Below are positions 27,282 through 36,718 of a stretch of 64,000 nucleotides of DNA, piece after piece. The stretch is from Phormidium tenue FACHB-1052 (GTDB lineage Bacteria; Cyanobacteriota; Cyanobacteriia; Phormidesmidales; Phormidesmidaceae): NCBI RefSeq assembly GCF_014696675.1, contig NZ_JACJQN010000017.1:1-64000 (forward strand). The letters run 5' to 3'. A model generated the notes under the pieces. That model worked only from the letters and a program-made list of their open reading frames with translations, did not search any database and had not been told where the DNA came from. Numbering within the stretch: the first letter of the stretch is position 1; each line of letters opens with the position of its first letter. Both the position numbers and the translations under genes were made by a program.

Positions 27282-27333
27282 GGGTGTGAGGTGTAGGGCG
27301 CAAGGTCTGCCACAAACTCAATACCTCACACCC
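27282..27333. repeat. stem-loop after amiF
   Basis: GGGTGTGAGGT (27282-27292) and ACCTCACACCC (27323-27333) are perfect complements over a 30-base loop, 27 bases after the amiF stop. No T-run follows. The motif CCTCACACC recurs at other intergenic sites in the window. Confidence 0.5.
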
Positions 27334-27446
27334 CGATCGCCTCACTCAACCCTCTCGCTTCAGCCCTCGACTTCTGCCCTTCTACAGACGGCAGTATGGC
27401 AACGCGCCTCCTACAGTGTGTGCGTAAGCAAAGTGGAGAAATCAGT

Positions 27447-27650
27447 ATGTCCTTGAAGTTTCAAGTTTCGACGCTGGGCGATCAGAAATCGGCGCAAGAG
27501 CTAAAAGATCTGATTTTGACCTCTGAACCCGAGGCCAATGTTGATATCAATCCCGAGGCTAAAACCGTCACGATTGACTCCGCTGCCTCAGAAGAAACCT
27601 TTAAGCAACTTATTACTGCCGCTGGGCACAAAATAACGTCTGCTAGCTAG
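27447..27650 (+). CDS. HMA-like small protein lacking CxxC
   Basis: 67 residues from ATG 27447 (GTGGAG about 9 bases upstream); an upstream in-frame ATG at 27396 adds an unlikely leader. MSLKFQVSTLGDQKSAQELKDLI...VDINPEAKTVTID...FKQLITAAGHKI has the strand-helix-strand layout of heavy-metal-associated domains. The metal-binding Cys-x-x-Cys loop is absent, so it may not bind copper. Similar small proteins are common in cyanobacteria; role unknown. Confidence 0.65.
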   Translation: MSLKFQVSTLGDQKSAQELKDLILTSEPEANVDINPEAKTVTIDSAASEETFKQLITAAGHKITSAS

Positions 27651-27801
27651 GCCGGGAAGCGTTCTGTTTGGGGTGATAACAGAGACGGCCTAGGGCGTGC
27701 GATCGCAGCTCCGCGCTATTCTAGATGCGTTGATCCTGGAGACTGGTTTTTGATTCCAGTCTTCGCGATCGGTCTTCGACCACTGCATTCCACCGCTGCC
27801 C

Positions 27802-29202
27802 ATGGTTGCTTCTACCCCCGCTCCGCTGCCCCCCGGAAGTTTTGGCCTGCCGGTGGTGGGCGAAACCCTCAATTTTTTGTTTGACCGCGAGTTTGCCAAA
27901 AAGCGCCAGGCCAAGTACGGGGCTATCTTCAAGACGCGTCTACTGGGCCGTCCCACAGTGGTGTTAATGGGGGCAGAGGCCAACCAGTTTGTGCTGTCCA
28001 CCAACATGGATAGCTTCTCCTGGCGGGAGGGGTGGCCTGGTACGTTTAAGCAACTTTTGGGCGAGTCGCTGTTTTTGCAGGAGGGTGAAGAGCACCGCCG
28101 CAACCGCAAGCTGTTGATGCCCGCCTTCCACGGCCTCGCCCTGGCTGGTTACGTAGACACTATGCAGTCTCTCACCGATCGCTACGCCCAGCGGTGGGAA
28201 GACCTGGGCCAGTTTACCTGGTTTGATCAGCTTAAGCAGCTCACCTTTGATATTGCTAGCACCCTGCTGTTGGGTAGCGAACCCGGTAGCGAAACCGCCC
28301 AACTGTCGAAATGGTTTACTGAGTTAACCAACGGGTTGTTTGCCCCGCCGATTCGCTGGGGCTGGACGCCCTTCGGCAGAGCCGTTAGCGCACGGGATAA
28401 GTTGCTCAACCACATTGAGCAGGTGGTCAAAGAACGCCAGGCCCATCCCACCCACGATGCTCTGGGCTTGCTAGTGCAGAGCGAAGACGAAGACGGCAAC
28501 CGCCTCAGCCTAGAAGAAATTAAAGCCCAGGCCCTGCTGATGCTGTTTGCGGGCCACGAAACGACGACCTCGATGCTGACCTCGCTGGTGATGTCGTTGG
28601 CCCAGCACCCCGAGGTGTGGGAGCAGGCGCGGCAGGAACAGGCGCGACTGATGAAGGCGAGTGATGGCCCTTCTGGGTTGGTCTTTGACCACCGCGTCAC
28701 CCTAGAGCAGATTCGGCAGATGCCCTACCTCGATCAGATTGTCAAAGAGGTGGAGCGTCTGTACCCGCCCGTAGCCGGAGGCTTTCGTGGTGTGGTCAAA
28801 GACTTTGAGTTTAACGGCTACCGCGTGCCCAAAGGCTGGATGGCGCTGTATAGAATCGACGCTGCCCACCGCGATCGCACCCTCTACACCGACCCCGACC
28901 GCTTTGACCCCGATCGCTTTAGCCCAGAGCGGGCCGAGCACAAGCGGGCCGACTTTAGCCTGGTGGGCTTTGGCGGTGGCCCCCGCATCTGTCTGGGCCT
29001 GGCCTTCGCCCAGCTCAAAATCAAGCTGGTGGCGGCTCACCTGCTGCGCTACTACACCTGGGAGGTGGTGCCCGGTCAGAATCTAGAGATGACGCCGATT
29101 CCAACCCTGAGGCCGCGATCGGGGCTGAAGGTTGTGTTCAAAAAACGCGCCCCCGCTTTAACGCAGACTGCCGCCAACCAACCTGGGCAGCGCCAGCCAT
29201 GA
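27802..29202 (+). CDS. cytochrome P450, CYP120-like
   Basis: 466 residues. I-helix AGHETTTS (from 250), K-helix ExxR in KEVERLYPP, and heme loop [10 protein letters not shown] with ligand Cys397. The proline-rich start [15 protein letters not shown] and overall length fit CYP120, the cyanobacterial group related to retinoic-acid hydroxylases (CYP26-like). Substrate could be a retinoid or apocarotenoid, inferred from family. Its stop overlaps the start of the YnfA-like gene (ATGA), so the two are translationally coupled. Confidence 0.88.
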   Translation: MVASTPAPLPPGSFGLPVVGETLNFLFDREFAKKRQAKYGAIFKTRLLGRPTVVLMGAEANQFVLSTNMDSFSWREGWPGTFKQLLGESLFLQEGEEHRRNRKLLMPAFHGLALAGYVDTMQSLTDRYAQRWEDLGQFTWFDQLKQLTFDIASTLLLGSEPGSETAQLSKWFTELTNGLFAPPIRWGWTPFGRAVSARDKLLNHIEQVVKERQAHPTHDALGLLVQSEDEDGNRLSLEEIKAQALLMLFAGHETTTSMLTSLVMSLAQHPEVWEQARQEQARLMKASDGPSGLVFDHRVTLEQIRQMPYLDQIVKEVERLYPPVAGGFRGVVKDFEFNGYRVPKGWMALYRIDAAHRDRTLYTDPDRFDPDRFSPERAEHKRADFSLVGFGGGPRICLGLAFAQLKIKLVAAHLLRYYTWEVVPGQNLEMTPIPTLRPRSGLKVVFKKRAPALTQTAANQPGQRQP

Positions 29203-29525
29203 TGGCGAAATCTCTATTGTTTTTTATCCTCGCGGGCCTGTGCGAAATCGGCGGGGGCTATTTGGTGTGGCTGGCGCTGCGCGAGGGCAAGAGCCCCTGG
29301 TTAGCGGTGCTTGGGGTGGCCATCCTGGGCATCTATGGCGCAGTGCCCACCCTGCAACCAACACATTTTGGTCGGGCCTATGCCGCCTACGGGGGCGTAT
29401 TTATTGTGCTTTCCATCGCCTGGGGGTGGCTGGTTGATCAGGTAAAACCCGATCGCTTTGATCTGTTGGGGGGCTGGGTAGTGCTGCTCGGTGTTTTAGT
29501 GATGATGTATGCCCCTCGCAGCTAG
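29199..29525 (+). CDS. YnfA/UPF0060-family membrane protein
   Basis: 108 residues with four membrane helices. [21 protein letters not shown] and [21 protein letters not shown] are the UPF0060 signatures. The family resembles small multidrug resistance exporters but its activity is poorly known. ATG overlaps the P450 stop by four bases. Confidence 0.88.
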   Translation: MMAKSLLFFILAGLCEIGGGYLVWLALREGKSPWLAVLGVAILGIYGAVPTLQPTHFGRAYAAYGGVFIVLSIAWGWLVDQVKPDRFDLLGGWVVLLGVLVMMYAPRS

Positions 29526-29554
29526 CAGCGATCCGATCTGCAATCCAGCGATCC

Positions 29555-31480
29555 CTACCCCCCTACATGGATGATCGGACGGCGTCTGGGGGATCGTTCG
29601 GCTTTGCGCAGCACCTCCCGAGTGACCACGGCAATATCGCCTTCGCCAAACAAAATGAAGCGCAGCAGATACTGAATGGGGTTGCCCTCAATCCAGCCGA
29701 AGTAGGCGTGGGGCAAATGGCCGGTTTCATTGCGGATGTGGAGCAAGATAGCGGCAATGGTGTTGGGCACCGCCGATCCCTTGGCCCTCAAAATGCGGTA
29801 ATTGCCTACCTGCACCCCTTCTACTTGCACGGTCTCCATAAAGTCTGAGGCATCTGAAACCTCAATTTCCAAAAACAGAATCGGCTCGGTCGAGGGAATA
29901 TGATTGTCTTCCCGCACCTCGGTTTCCTTGAGGGAATATTCTTTTTCATCCCCGGCCTGCTTGCGGTTAGCAATGATGCGAATGGTATGTTCGCTTTCTT
30001 CTCGAATAAAGCGCTGAGCGATGGAATCCATTTCAAGCTGGTCAACCCGCAGCTCAGTGGAGCGCCAAACACGCGAAATCAGTGAGGTAAAAATAATTGT
30101 GCCAATAAAGAAGGCAGCGATTTTGACCCCGTCGGGGCGCTCAAAAATGTTGACAATGGTGGTGTAGAAAAACACCAGGGTAATGGTGCCAAAGATGACG
30201 ATGCCTCGCCGCGATTGCGCCTGTCGAGCCGCCAACGTCACCGCCAACGACGCCGAACTCATCAGCACCAGTACCCCTGTAGCATAAGCCCCACCCTGGG
30301 CCTCAACGCTGGCGCGAAAAATAATCGTGACCGCAAAGGCGATCGCCGTAAAAATCAGCACTAGCGGTCGGGCGGCCAAGGTCCAGCTAGGGGCCATGCC
30401 GTAGCGGGGCAGATAGCGGGGCACAATGCTGAGCAACCCGGCCATGGCCGAGGCTCCGGCAAACCACAAAATGGAGATCGTGCTCAGGTCGTAGAGGGTG
30501 CCAAACCCATCCCCCAGGTATTCGTGGGCTAGATAGGCCAGCGCTCGTCCGTTGGCGGCTCCTCCCGCCTGAAATTCCGGCGGTGGAATCAGCAGCGTCG
30601 TGACCAAGCTGCTAGTAATCAGGAAAAAACTCATGATTACCGCTGCGGTGGTCAACAGCTTGTGAGTGTTGCGAATGCGGCCAGTTGGCGCGGTGTCGGT
30701 ATCGCCGCGGTCGCCTTCGACCAAGGGCATCACCGCTACCCCCGTTTCAAACCCAGACAGACCGAGCGCCAATTTCGGGAACACCAGCGCGGACACGGCC
30801 AGGAGCACCACCGGATTGCCATGACTGGAAAACATTAGGCTCCACCAGTCGCTAATGGCTGTGGGATGGGTAAAAATCTGGTAGCCCCCCACGCTAATGA
30901 TCACCAGGTTTAGCAGCAGATAGATCGCAACTAGAAAAACCGCTAGCCCAATCGCTTCCCGAAACCCCTTCAAAAAGACGGCGGCCAGGAAGGCAATCAG
31001 GCAGATGGTCAGTGGCACTTCGTACCCGTGCAGCAAATCGTGGACAAAGGGGTTTTCGACAATGTGGGCCGTGGCGTCGGCAGCGGAGAGGGTAATGGTG
31101 ATGATAAAGTCAGTCGCCACAAACCCCAGCAGGCACAGCACAAACAGCTTGCCCTGCCACCAGGGCAGCAGATGCTCTAGCATGGCGATCGACCCCTCGC
31201 CGTGGGGGCTCATGGAGGCCACCCGCCGGTAGATGGGCAGCGCCCCAAACAGTGTCAACAACACCAGAATCAACGTCGCGATGGGCGATAGCGCCCCCGC
31301 TGCCAGGGCCGCAATGCCGGGCTGGTAGCCCAGCGTGGAGAAGTAATCAACCCCGGTCAGACACATAACCTGCCACCAGGGGTGTTTCACAGCGTGGCTG
31401 TTTTTGCCGGAGCGATCGGCCTCAACCAACCAGTGCAGCAGCCGACGGTATCTAACCGATGGCCTCACTCGTTTAACCAT
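29555..31480 (-). CDS. APC-superfamily permease with C-terminal cytoplasmic domain
   Basis: 641 residues from ATG 31480, chosen because GGAGGA sits 9 bases upstream; an upstream ATG at 31513 has no such site. About 12 membrane segments (for example [21 protein letters not shown] and [17 protein letters not shown]) fill the first 460 residues. The last 170 residues are soluble and charged, with [22 protein letters not shown] and [18 protein letters not shown]. Amino acid or cation transport is possible; the substrate cannot be told. Convergent with the YnfA-like gene. Confidence 0.75.
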   Translation of the reverse strand: MVKRVRPSVRYRRLLHWLVEADRSGKNSHAVKHPWWQVMCLTGVDYFSTLGYQPGIAALAAGALSPIATLILVLLTLFGALPIYRRVASMSPHGEGSIAMLEHLLPWWQGKLFVLCLLGFVATDFIITITLSAADATAHIVENPFVHDLLHGYEVPLTICLIAFLAAVFLKGFREAIGLAVFLVAIYLLLNLVIISVGGYQIFTHPTAISDWWSLMFSSHGNPVVLLAVSALVFPKLALGLSGFETGVAVMPLVEGDRGDTDTAPTGRIRNTHKLLTTAAVIMSFFLITSSLVTTLLIPPPEFQAGGAANGRALAYLAHEYLGDGFGTLYDLSTISILWFAGASAMAGLLSIVPRYLPRYGMAPSWTLAARPLVLIFTAIAFAVTIIFRASVEAQGGAYATGVLVLMSSASLAVTLAARQAQSRRGIVIFGTITLVFFYTTIVNIFERPDGVKIAAFFIGTIIFTSLISRVWRSTELRVDQLEMDSIAQRFIREESEHTIRIIANRKQAGDEKEYSLKETEVREDNHIPSTEPILFLEIEVSDASDFMETVQVEGVQVGNYRILRAKGSAVPNTIAAILLHIRNETGHLPHAYFGWIEGNPIQYLLRFILFGEGDIAVVTREVLRKAERSPRRRPIIHVGG

Positions 31481-31513
31481 CTGCGGCATTCCTCCGGGAG
31501 AGTGGCATGACAT

Positions 31514-31953
31514 TGATCTGTTAACTATCAGTCAACCGCTTAGAGGTACCCTTAAACAACGGTATAGGGGGTTTACTGGTGTAGCGATCGCTAGTGGGGT
31601 GCCCAGGGCGGCTCAGAAAAACTAGCGATCGCCGATATGCCAGCCCTTCAACCTCGGGACAGTTACGCCTGGGGTTTGAGCGATCGCCTCCGCCGATCTT
31701 AGTTTTGACGATGGTTGTGAGGGCGATCGCCAGCAATCCGCCGCCGCCGCCCGTAGCCCGCCATCCGGTAAGACTCTACTGTGCGATCGGCCAATTGGGG
31801 GGCGATGGTTCTGCGATCGCCCCTTGATGCCGCCCCCCGCCTAAATTCTTTACTTTGAAATGTTCCCTAGACTACAACCCCTGCCCATCCCCCCCCGTAG
31901 CATCGTAGCCACGTCGATTAAGTTGTTCCGGGTCACAAGTGAGGAGTTTTGGA
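31514..31953. other. intergenic region dense in HIP1 octamers
   Basis: Five copies of GCGATCGC occur at 31584, 31625, 31680, 31723 and 31813, within 237 bp. No gene is convincing here. The right end holds the Shine-Dalgarno GAGGAG (31941-31946) of the acetamidase/formamidase gene. Confidence 0.5.
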
Positions 31954-33297
31954 ATGATTAGACAATGGCGTTTTGGCCTGCTGGGGCTGGGCCTAGCCGT
32001 GGCCCTGGGCTTGGGTGGGCTGATGATCAATCGCGCGATCGCCCAGACCCCCCAAGAGCACTACCTCGCCGCCAATGCCGACACCGTGCACTGGGGCTAT
32101 TTCAGCCAATCTCTGGAGCCTAAGCTCACCATTAACTCCGGCGATATTGTCACCGTCGAGACCCTCACCCACCACGCCAATGACGACGCCTCGCTCATGG
32201 TCATGGGCGACCCCGGTGCCGAAAGCGTCTTCGCCTGGACGCCCGAGGGCAAAGGGGTCGATCGCCGGGGCGCAGGCTCCACCGACCCCGAGGTCTACAC
32301 CACGGGCGCGGGCGAAGGGGCGGGTGTACACGTGCTGACCGGGCCAATTTACATCAACGGAGCTGAACCCGGCGACGTGCTCGAAGTCAAAATTTTAGAC
32401 GTGGCACCGCGCCCCAGCGGCAACCCCGAGTACCAGGGGCGCACCTTTGGCAGCAACGCCGCCGCCTGGTGGGGCTTCCACTACAACGACATGATCGAAG
32501 ACCCCAAGCCCCGCGAAGTGATCACCATCTATGAGCTAGACGCCACCGAAGCCGAAGACTACGCCACCGCCCTCTACAACTTTCGCTGGACGCCCCAAAC
32601 CGATCCCTTTGGCGTCGTCCACGAAACCATCGACTACCCCGGTGTGCCCGTTGACCCGGCCACCATCGACAAAAACTACGAGGTGCTAGAGGGCGTCAAG
32701 GTGCCCATTCGCCCCCACTTTGGCCTGATTGGCCTGGCCCCCCGCGAGGCCGACTTCGTTGACTCGGTGCCCCCCAGCTACTTTGGCGGCAACATCGACA
32801 ACTGGCGGATTGGCGAAGGGGCCACCATGTATTACCCCATTGCCGTCGAAGGGGCGCTGCTGTCGCTGGGCGACCCCCACGCGGCCCAGGGTGACTCTGA
32901 GCTGGCGGGCACGGCGATCGAAACCTCCCTCACCGGCAAAATTCAGGTCACGGTACACAAGCAGAGCGACCTGGCGGGCACCATCCTCGAAGACCTCTAC
33001 TACCCTCTACTAGAGAATGACGAAGAGTACGTTGTTCACGGCTTTAGCTACGCCAACTACCTCGAAGAACTGGGCGATACGGCCCAAAAAGACATCTTCG
33101 GCCAGTCGTCTATCGACAAAGCCATGCGCGATGCCTTTCACAAAATGCGCCACTTTCTCATGACCACCCAGGGCATGGGCGAAGACGAAGCGATTAGCCT
33201 GATGTCGGTAGCGACCGACTTTGGCGTCACCCAAATTGTCGATGGCAACTGGGGCGTCCACGGCGTGATTAAAAAAGCGGTGCTGCCCGGTGTCTAA
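31954..33297 (+). CDS. exported acetamidase/formamidase-family protein
   Basis: 447 residues from ATG 31954, set by GAGGAG 7 bases upstream. A signal peptide runs from MIRQWRF through GLGLAVALGLGGLMINRAIAQ. The mature part has FmdA/AmdA features: DTVHWGYFS, a GDIVTVETLTHH segment, AEPGDVLEVKILD, RPHFGLIGLAP and LLSLGDPHAAQGDSEL. The family hydrolyses short amides. Export to the periplasm is unusual for the cytosolic FmdA type. Together with AmiF it suggests two compartments for formamide breakdown. Confidence 0.82.
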   Translation: MIRQWRFGLLGLGLAVALGLGGLMINRAIAQTPQEHYLAANADTVHWGYFSQSLEPKLTINSGDIVTVETLTHHANDDASLMVMGDPGAESVFAWTPEGKGVDRRGAGSTDPEVYTTGAGEGAGVHVLTGPIYINGAEPGDVLEVKILDVAPRPSGNPEYQGRTFGSNAAAWWGFHYNDMIEDPKPREVITIYELDATEAEDYATALYNFRWTPQTDPFGVVHETIDYPGVPVDPATIDKNYEVLEGVKVPIRPHFGLIGLAPREADFVDSVPPSYFGGNIDNWRIGEGATMYYPIAVEGALLSLGDPHAAQGDSELAGTAIETSLTGKIQVTVHKQSDLAGTILEDLYYPLLENDEEYVVHGFSYANYLEELGDTAQKDIFGQSSIDKAMRDAFHKMRHFLMTTQGMGEDEAISLMSVATDFGVTQIVDGNWGVHGVIKKAVLPGV

Positions 33298-33628
33298 GGT
33301 CGAGCGCTACTCAGTCTGAGTGCAATGACCGTAGCTGGAGATTGGTGGTGCGGCACAGTCCAGCCAGCCCAAACTGGGTGTTGGGCTACCTGTCGTTCCA
33401 CCTAATTTGCGCCTGGCGGTTTGACTCTCCTAGTACGCTGCAGTAGAAATGCCTCTACTATTCAAAAATGCCTGAAATACCCGTACCTAAGGATTTTTCC
33501 ATTTTGAACGTTGCCTTTTGAACTCCGCGTATTGGATGTCGTCGTCTGTCTGACTTGGGCGTTTGGTCTTCAGCTCGCCATAAGTCTCGCTAGAATAAAG
33601 GCCACACGAATTACGGATTGCTTGTGCT
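33298..33628. other. intergenic region, no feature seen
   Basis: About 330 bases upstream of the small secreted protein gene. No clear hairpin, repeat or reading frame of interest was found. Confidence 0.3.
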
Positions 33629-34093
33629 ATGAAACGGTTGCTTGTTGCTCTGGTGATGTGTTTGGCGCTGGTGGGGTTTCCGGCCCAGGCCGATGCGCAC
33701 CAGGTTGAAACCTTTTACACCCTCGACAATCAGCTAGAGTTTCAGTCGCTGTTCAGCTCGGGCGAGCCCTTTGTGGGGGCAACGGTCAACATCTATGCCC
33801 CCAACAACCCCGACGAACCCTGGATGACGACCACCACCGATCGCGAGGGCCGATTCTCCTTTTTGCCTGACGAGTCGATCGCGGGCGATTGGGAAGTCTC
33901 GATTGAAGACGACACCCAGAGCCACGCCGACTACTGGACAGTGCCTGTGGGCGATAAGGGCATCATCTACGATGGCATTAGCCTCGATTCGACCGAAGAT
34001 GTGCACTACCGCGCTGCCGCTGCCTTTATGCCGCTGGTGATTTCGATTGGTGGAGCGCTGGCCTGGCTAGGGTTTACCCGCCGCCGTCGCTAG
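33629..34093 (+). CDS. secreted/membrane-anchored beta-sandwich protein
   Basis: 154 residues. Signal peptide MKRLLVALVMCLALVGFPAQADA, then an Ig-like fold reminiscent of DUF4198/carboxypeptidase regulatory domains (GEPFVGATVNIYAPN, TDREGRFSFLPDE, GDWEVSIED), and a C-terminal membrane helix followed by RRRR. Such proteins often sit near metal-uptake genes, but none is adjacent here. Function unknown. A strong terminator follows. Confidence 0.65.
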   Translation: MKRLLVALVMCLALVGFPAQADAHQVETFYTLDNQLEFQSLFSSGEPFVGATVNIYAPNNPDEPWMTTTTDREGRFSFLPDESIAGDWEVSIEDDTQSHADYWTVPVGDKGIIYDGISLDSTEDVHYRAAAAFMPLVISIGGALAWLGFTRRRR

Positions 34094-34123
34094 ACCGTTT
34101 CCTTAAACACTCAAAACAACTGG

Positions 34124-34162
34124 CCTCCGATATCCCTCAACCTTGGGATATCGGAGGTTTTT
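34124..34162 (+). terminator. intrinsic terminator
   Basis: CCTCCGATATCCC (34124-34136) and GGGATATCGGAGG (34145-34157) form a perfect 13-bp stem with an 8-base loop, followed directly by TTTTT. It ends the preceding small-protein transcript. Confidence 0.9.
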
Positions 34163-34236
34163 GCTATGGGCCTTTTCTGCTTTTGCTCCGGGATGCCACC
34201 TAGCGTCTAGCCCTAGGTAACGAGCCAACGAGCGAT

Positions 34237-34296
34237 GGCAGAAAAACCGGGTTTCTGCCAGAGAGTATCAACTCTGACGCCGGAACCCGGTTTCTG
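34237..34296. repeat. AACCCGGTTTCT-type repeat cluster
   Basis: GGCAGAAA (34237-34244) and TTTCTGCC (34252-34259) form a small hairpin around AACCGGG. A related CCCGGTTTCTG lies at 34286-34296. Short repeats of this type are scattered in many cyanobacterial genomes. Confidence 0.45.
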
Positions 34297-34344
34297 TTTT
34301 GAGTATCTCTATGCAGTAAAAGGCAACTGAGTTGGAGGCAGTCG

Positions 34345-34872
34345 CTAGTGCAGCCCCCACGAGACCCATCGAGAGCCTGTCGCAGCATCGCCAGCGTCGG
34401 ATGACCTGACCCAATTGCCACTGGTATCATCCAGTTCGGCTGAGGGGAGATCGGTGTTTTCAACCCAGGCATTGGCTAGGTTGGCGTGGGAGAGGTTAGC
34501 ACCGCTGAGGGCTACCTCGCGCAGAGTTGCGCCCTGTAGATCGGCCTGTTCTAAATCAGCCGTGCGCAGGTCAGCATAGCTGAGGTCGGCCCCAACCAGG
34601 TTGGCCCGCTCTAGGTCGGCCCCAATTAAATTGATGTGCTTGAGATTGGCGCCACTGAGGTCGGCTCCCACCAGGTCGGCGTCGGTCACGTTGGCCCGCT
34701 CTAGGTTGGCCCGCGAGAGGTCGGCCCCGCTGAGGTCAGCCTGAGATAAGTCGGCCCCGCTGAGATCGATGCCGCTGAGGGTGGCACCGCGCAGGTCGAC
34801 CCCATGGAGGCGAACGCCTGAAAAGTTGCGATCGCCTCGGTTGTATTCGTGCAAAAACTGTTGAATATCCAT
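34345..34872 (-). CDS. pentapeptide-repeat protein
   Basis: 175 residues from ATG 34872 ([17 protein letters not shown]); an upstream ATG adds six residues. About 20 consecutive A(D/N)LxX repeats such as [19 protein letters not shown] build a right-handed beta-helix. After the repeats comes a short unstructured tail. No transmembrane segment. Many cyanobacterial members have no known role. Confidence 0.88.
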   Translation of the reverse strand: MDIQQFLHEYNRGDRNFSGVRLHGVDLRGATLSGIDLSGADLSQADLSGADLSRANLERANVTDADLVGADLSGANLKHINLIGADLERANLVGADLSYADLRTADLEQADLQGATLREVALSGANLSHANLANAWVENTDLPSAELDDTSGNWVRSSDAGDAATGSRWVSWGLH

Positions 34873-34890
34873 AGAACACAGCCTCCACAA

Positions 34891-35460
34891 TTGGGCTACA
34901 GAAGCTTTGACGGCCCACGTTGTCGGGGTGAAGCGTGGATCAGCCTGACCTTGTCTGTCTCAAGATGGGGTAGGCTCCCGGCTCACCCTGGCGCTCCTAT
35001 GGGGCAAGCTTGGGTAAGTCTCGGAACCGGCCAACGGCGATCGCACTCTGCATCACACCCCTGAAAATGCCGCCAGCTCAGATGCCGCCAGCCGTCAAGG
35101 CTAGTTTTATTGTCGCCCAAGGCCCAGGCCTTCGACGGGTTGGTTTATAGAATGCAACGCCCCTGGGTGGCAGACTCGCCAACGCACCTCAGATTCAATC
35201 GGTAAGCAGGACGGGATCAGTAAGCGAAGCGGGATGTGGTATAAATGTTAAGGAATTATAAGCATTCTCAAGGGCCAATCTTTGCCCCCATTAAGCTGTT
35301 TGCGGCGGTTATCAGAGTTATTGCAGTTTCGGCTTGTTAATATCTCGATTTTGCAATCAAGCTTAGGCTCTGTTCGGTTCCCTACGGGGTGAACAGATTT
35401 TTTTTGGGCAAAATAGTCCAGCTCTGATGTGCGCACCTTAACGTTTGTGGAGACTAGTCC
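34891..35460. other. long region upstream of desA with a leader terminator
   Basis: About 570 bases, AT-rich in its right half. A GTATAAAT box near 35230 and TTAATAT near 35338 look like -10 elements. A terminator-like hairpin at 35370-35405 lies just before desA. A minus-strand frame at 35248-35436 has no domain and is not accepted. Confidence 0.4.
35370..35405 (+). terminator. terminator-like hairpin in the desA leader
   Basis: CTGTTC (35370-35375) pairs with GAACAG (35391-35396), with CCC/GGG pairs inside, then A and eight T (35398-35405). It points rightward and ends 55 bases before the desA start. No plus-strand gene precedes it, so it would end either a small RNA or a desA leader. Confidence 0.6.
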
Positions 35461-36501
35461 TTGACTGCAATTTTTGAGCCATCCGCTCGAGCTGCGGATG
35501 TAAACCCGTACAGCGACCTGACCCTAAAGCAGGTTATTCAAACTATTCCTAAAGCTTATTTTCAAAAAGACCCACGCAAAGCTTGGGCTGCTGTAGCGCT
35601 CAGCGTGGGAGCCGTGACCCTGAGCTATGGGGCGATCGCCTTTTCCCCCTGGTTTTTGCTGCCGTTTGCTTGGTTTTTGACCGGCACTGCCCTGACTGGT
35701 TTTTTTGTGGTCGGTCACGACTGCGGCCACCGCTCCTTCGCTAACCGCCGCTGGGTCAACAACTGGCTGGGGCACATCATGTTTCTGCCGCTAATTTATC
35801 CCTTCCATAGCTGGCGTCTGCTGCACGACATTCACCACCGCCACACCAACGATATGGAAATCGACAACGCCTGGGCACCGTGGAGCAAGGAAGAATACTC
35901 CGGTGCGGGCGGCTTCTTGCAGGCCGTATATCGGTCTATGCGGAGCTGGCTGTGGTGGCTGGCGTCGGTGGCTCACTGGGGAGCACTGCACTTTGATCTG
36001 CGCAATTTTGAACCCCGTGACCACGGCAAGGTCAAGCGCTCGATCGCAGCGGTGGTGGTCTTTGCCCTGGTGTTTTTTCCCACGCTGTTTTACTTCGCTG
36101 GCCCCTGGGGCGTCGTGAAATTTTGGCTGATGCCCTGGCTCGGCTACCACTTCTGGATGAGTACGTTTACGCTGGTACACCACACCATCCCTGAGATTCA
36201 GTTTCGCTACGGCGACACCTGGAATGAGGTGGAGTCGCAGCTCTCAGGCACGCTGCACTGCGATTATCCCAAGTGGATTGAGGTGCTGTGCCACGACATT
36301 AACGTCCATGTTCCCCACCATGTTTCGGTCGGGATTCCGTCCTACAACCTGCGACCTGCCTACGCAGCTCTAAAGGAAAACTGGGGCCCCCTCATGAAGG
36401 AAACTAGGTTTTCTTGGGAGCTGATGCAGACGATCACCAGCCGTTGTCATATCTACCACCCCGAGCGGGCCTACGAAACGTTTCGGGAGCTGGGGCAGTA
36501 G
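35461..36501 (+). CDS. desA: acyl-lipid delta-12 (omega-6) desaturase
   Basis: 346 residues from TTG 35461; no in-frame ATG lies near the expected N terminus. Three His boxes: HDCGH (86-90), HDIHH (122-126) and HVPHH (283-287). [25 protein letters not shown] and [21 protein letters not shown] follow cyanobacterial DesA closely. It introduces the delta-12 double bond into membrane glycerolipid oleate using ferredoxin and O2, and is typically cold-induced. The leader upstream carries a terminator-like hairpin. Confidence 0.93.
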   Translation: MTAIFEPSARAADVNPYSDLTLKQVIQTIPKAYFQKDPRKAWAAVALSVGAVTLSYGAIAFSPWFLLPFAWFLTGTALTGFFVVGHDCGHRSFANRRWVNNWLGHIMFLPLIYPFHSWRLLHDIHHRHTNDMEIDNAWAPWSKEEYSGAGGFLQAVYRSMRSWLWWLASVAHWGALHFDLRNFEPRDHGKVKRSIAAVVVFALVFFPTLFYFAGPWGVVKFWLMPWLGYHFWMSTFTLVHHTIPEIQFRYGDTWNEVESQLSGTLHCDYPKWIEVLCHDINVHVPHHVSVGIPSYNLRPAYAALKENWGPLMKETRFSWELMQTITSRCHIYHPERAYETFRELGQ

Positions 36502-36718
36502 AGAATTGATGAAAACCAGGTTTGTCGGGGCAATTTAGCCCTGCGTTACCGGCTCAGCATTCCTGGGCCGGTTTTGTTTGGGGTGGGGCCAATTGGTAAA
36601 CTGCGACACCTCAAACGCGCAGGAGGTGGTTGCGATCGCGACAATCGTGGGTAGCATTAGGAGTCTTGCCCACGCTCGACTCTAACCCCTAACTCCTCAC
36701 ACCGCTGCACCAACTGCT

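Noticed and set aside
35248..35436. 62-residue minus-strand frame before desA
   Set aside because: No domain and overlaps the terminator-like hairpin and likely promoter.
36692..36702. ACTCCTCACAC, the core of the cyanobacterial small RNA Yfr1
   Set aside because: The two flanking stem-loops and the terminator of Yfr1 are absent; similar CCTCACACC strings occur elsewhere between genes here.
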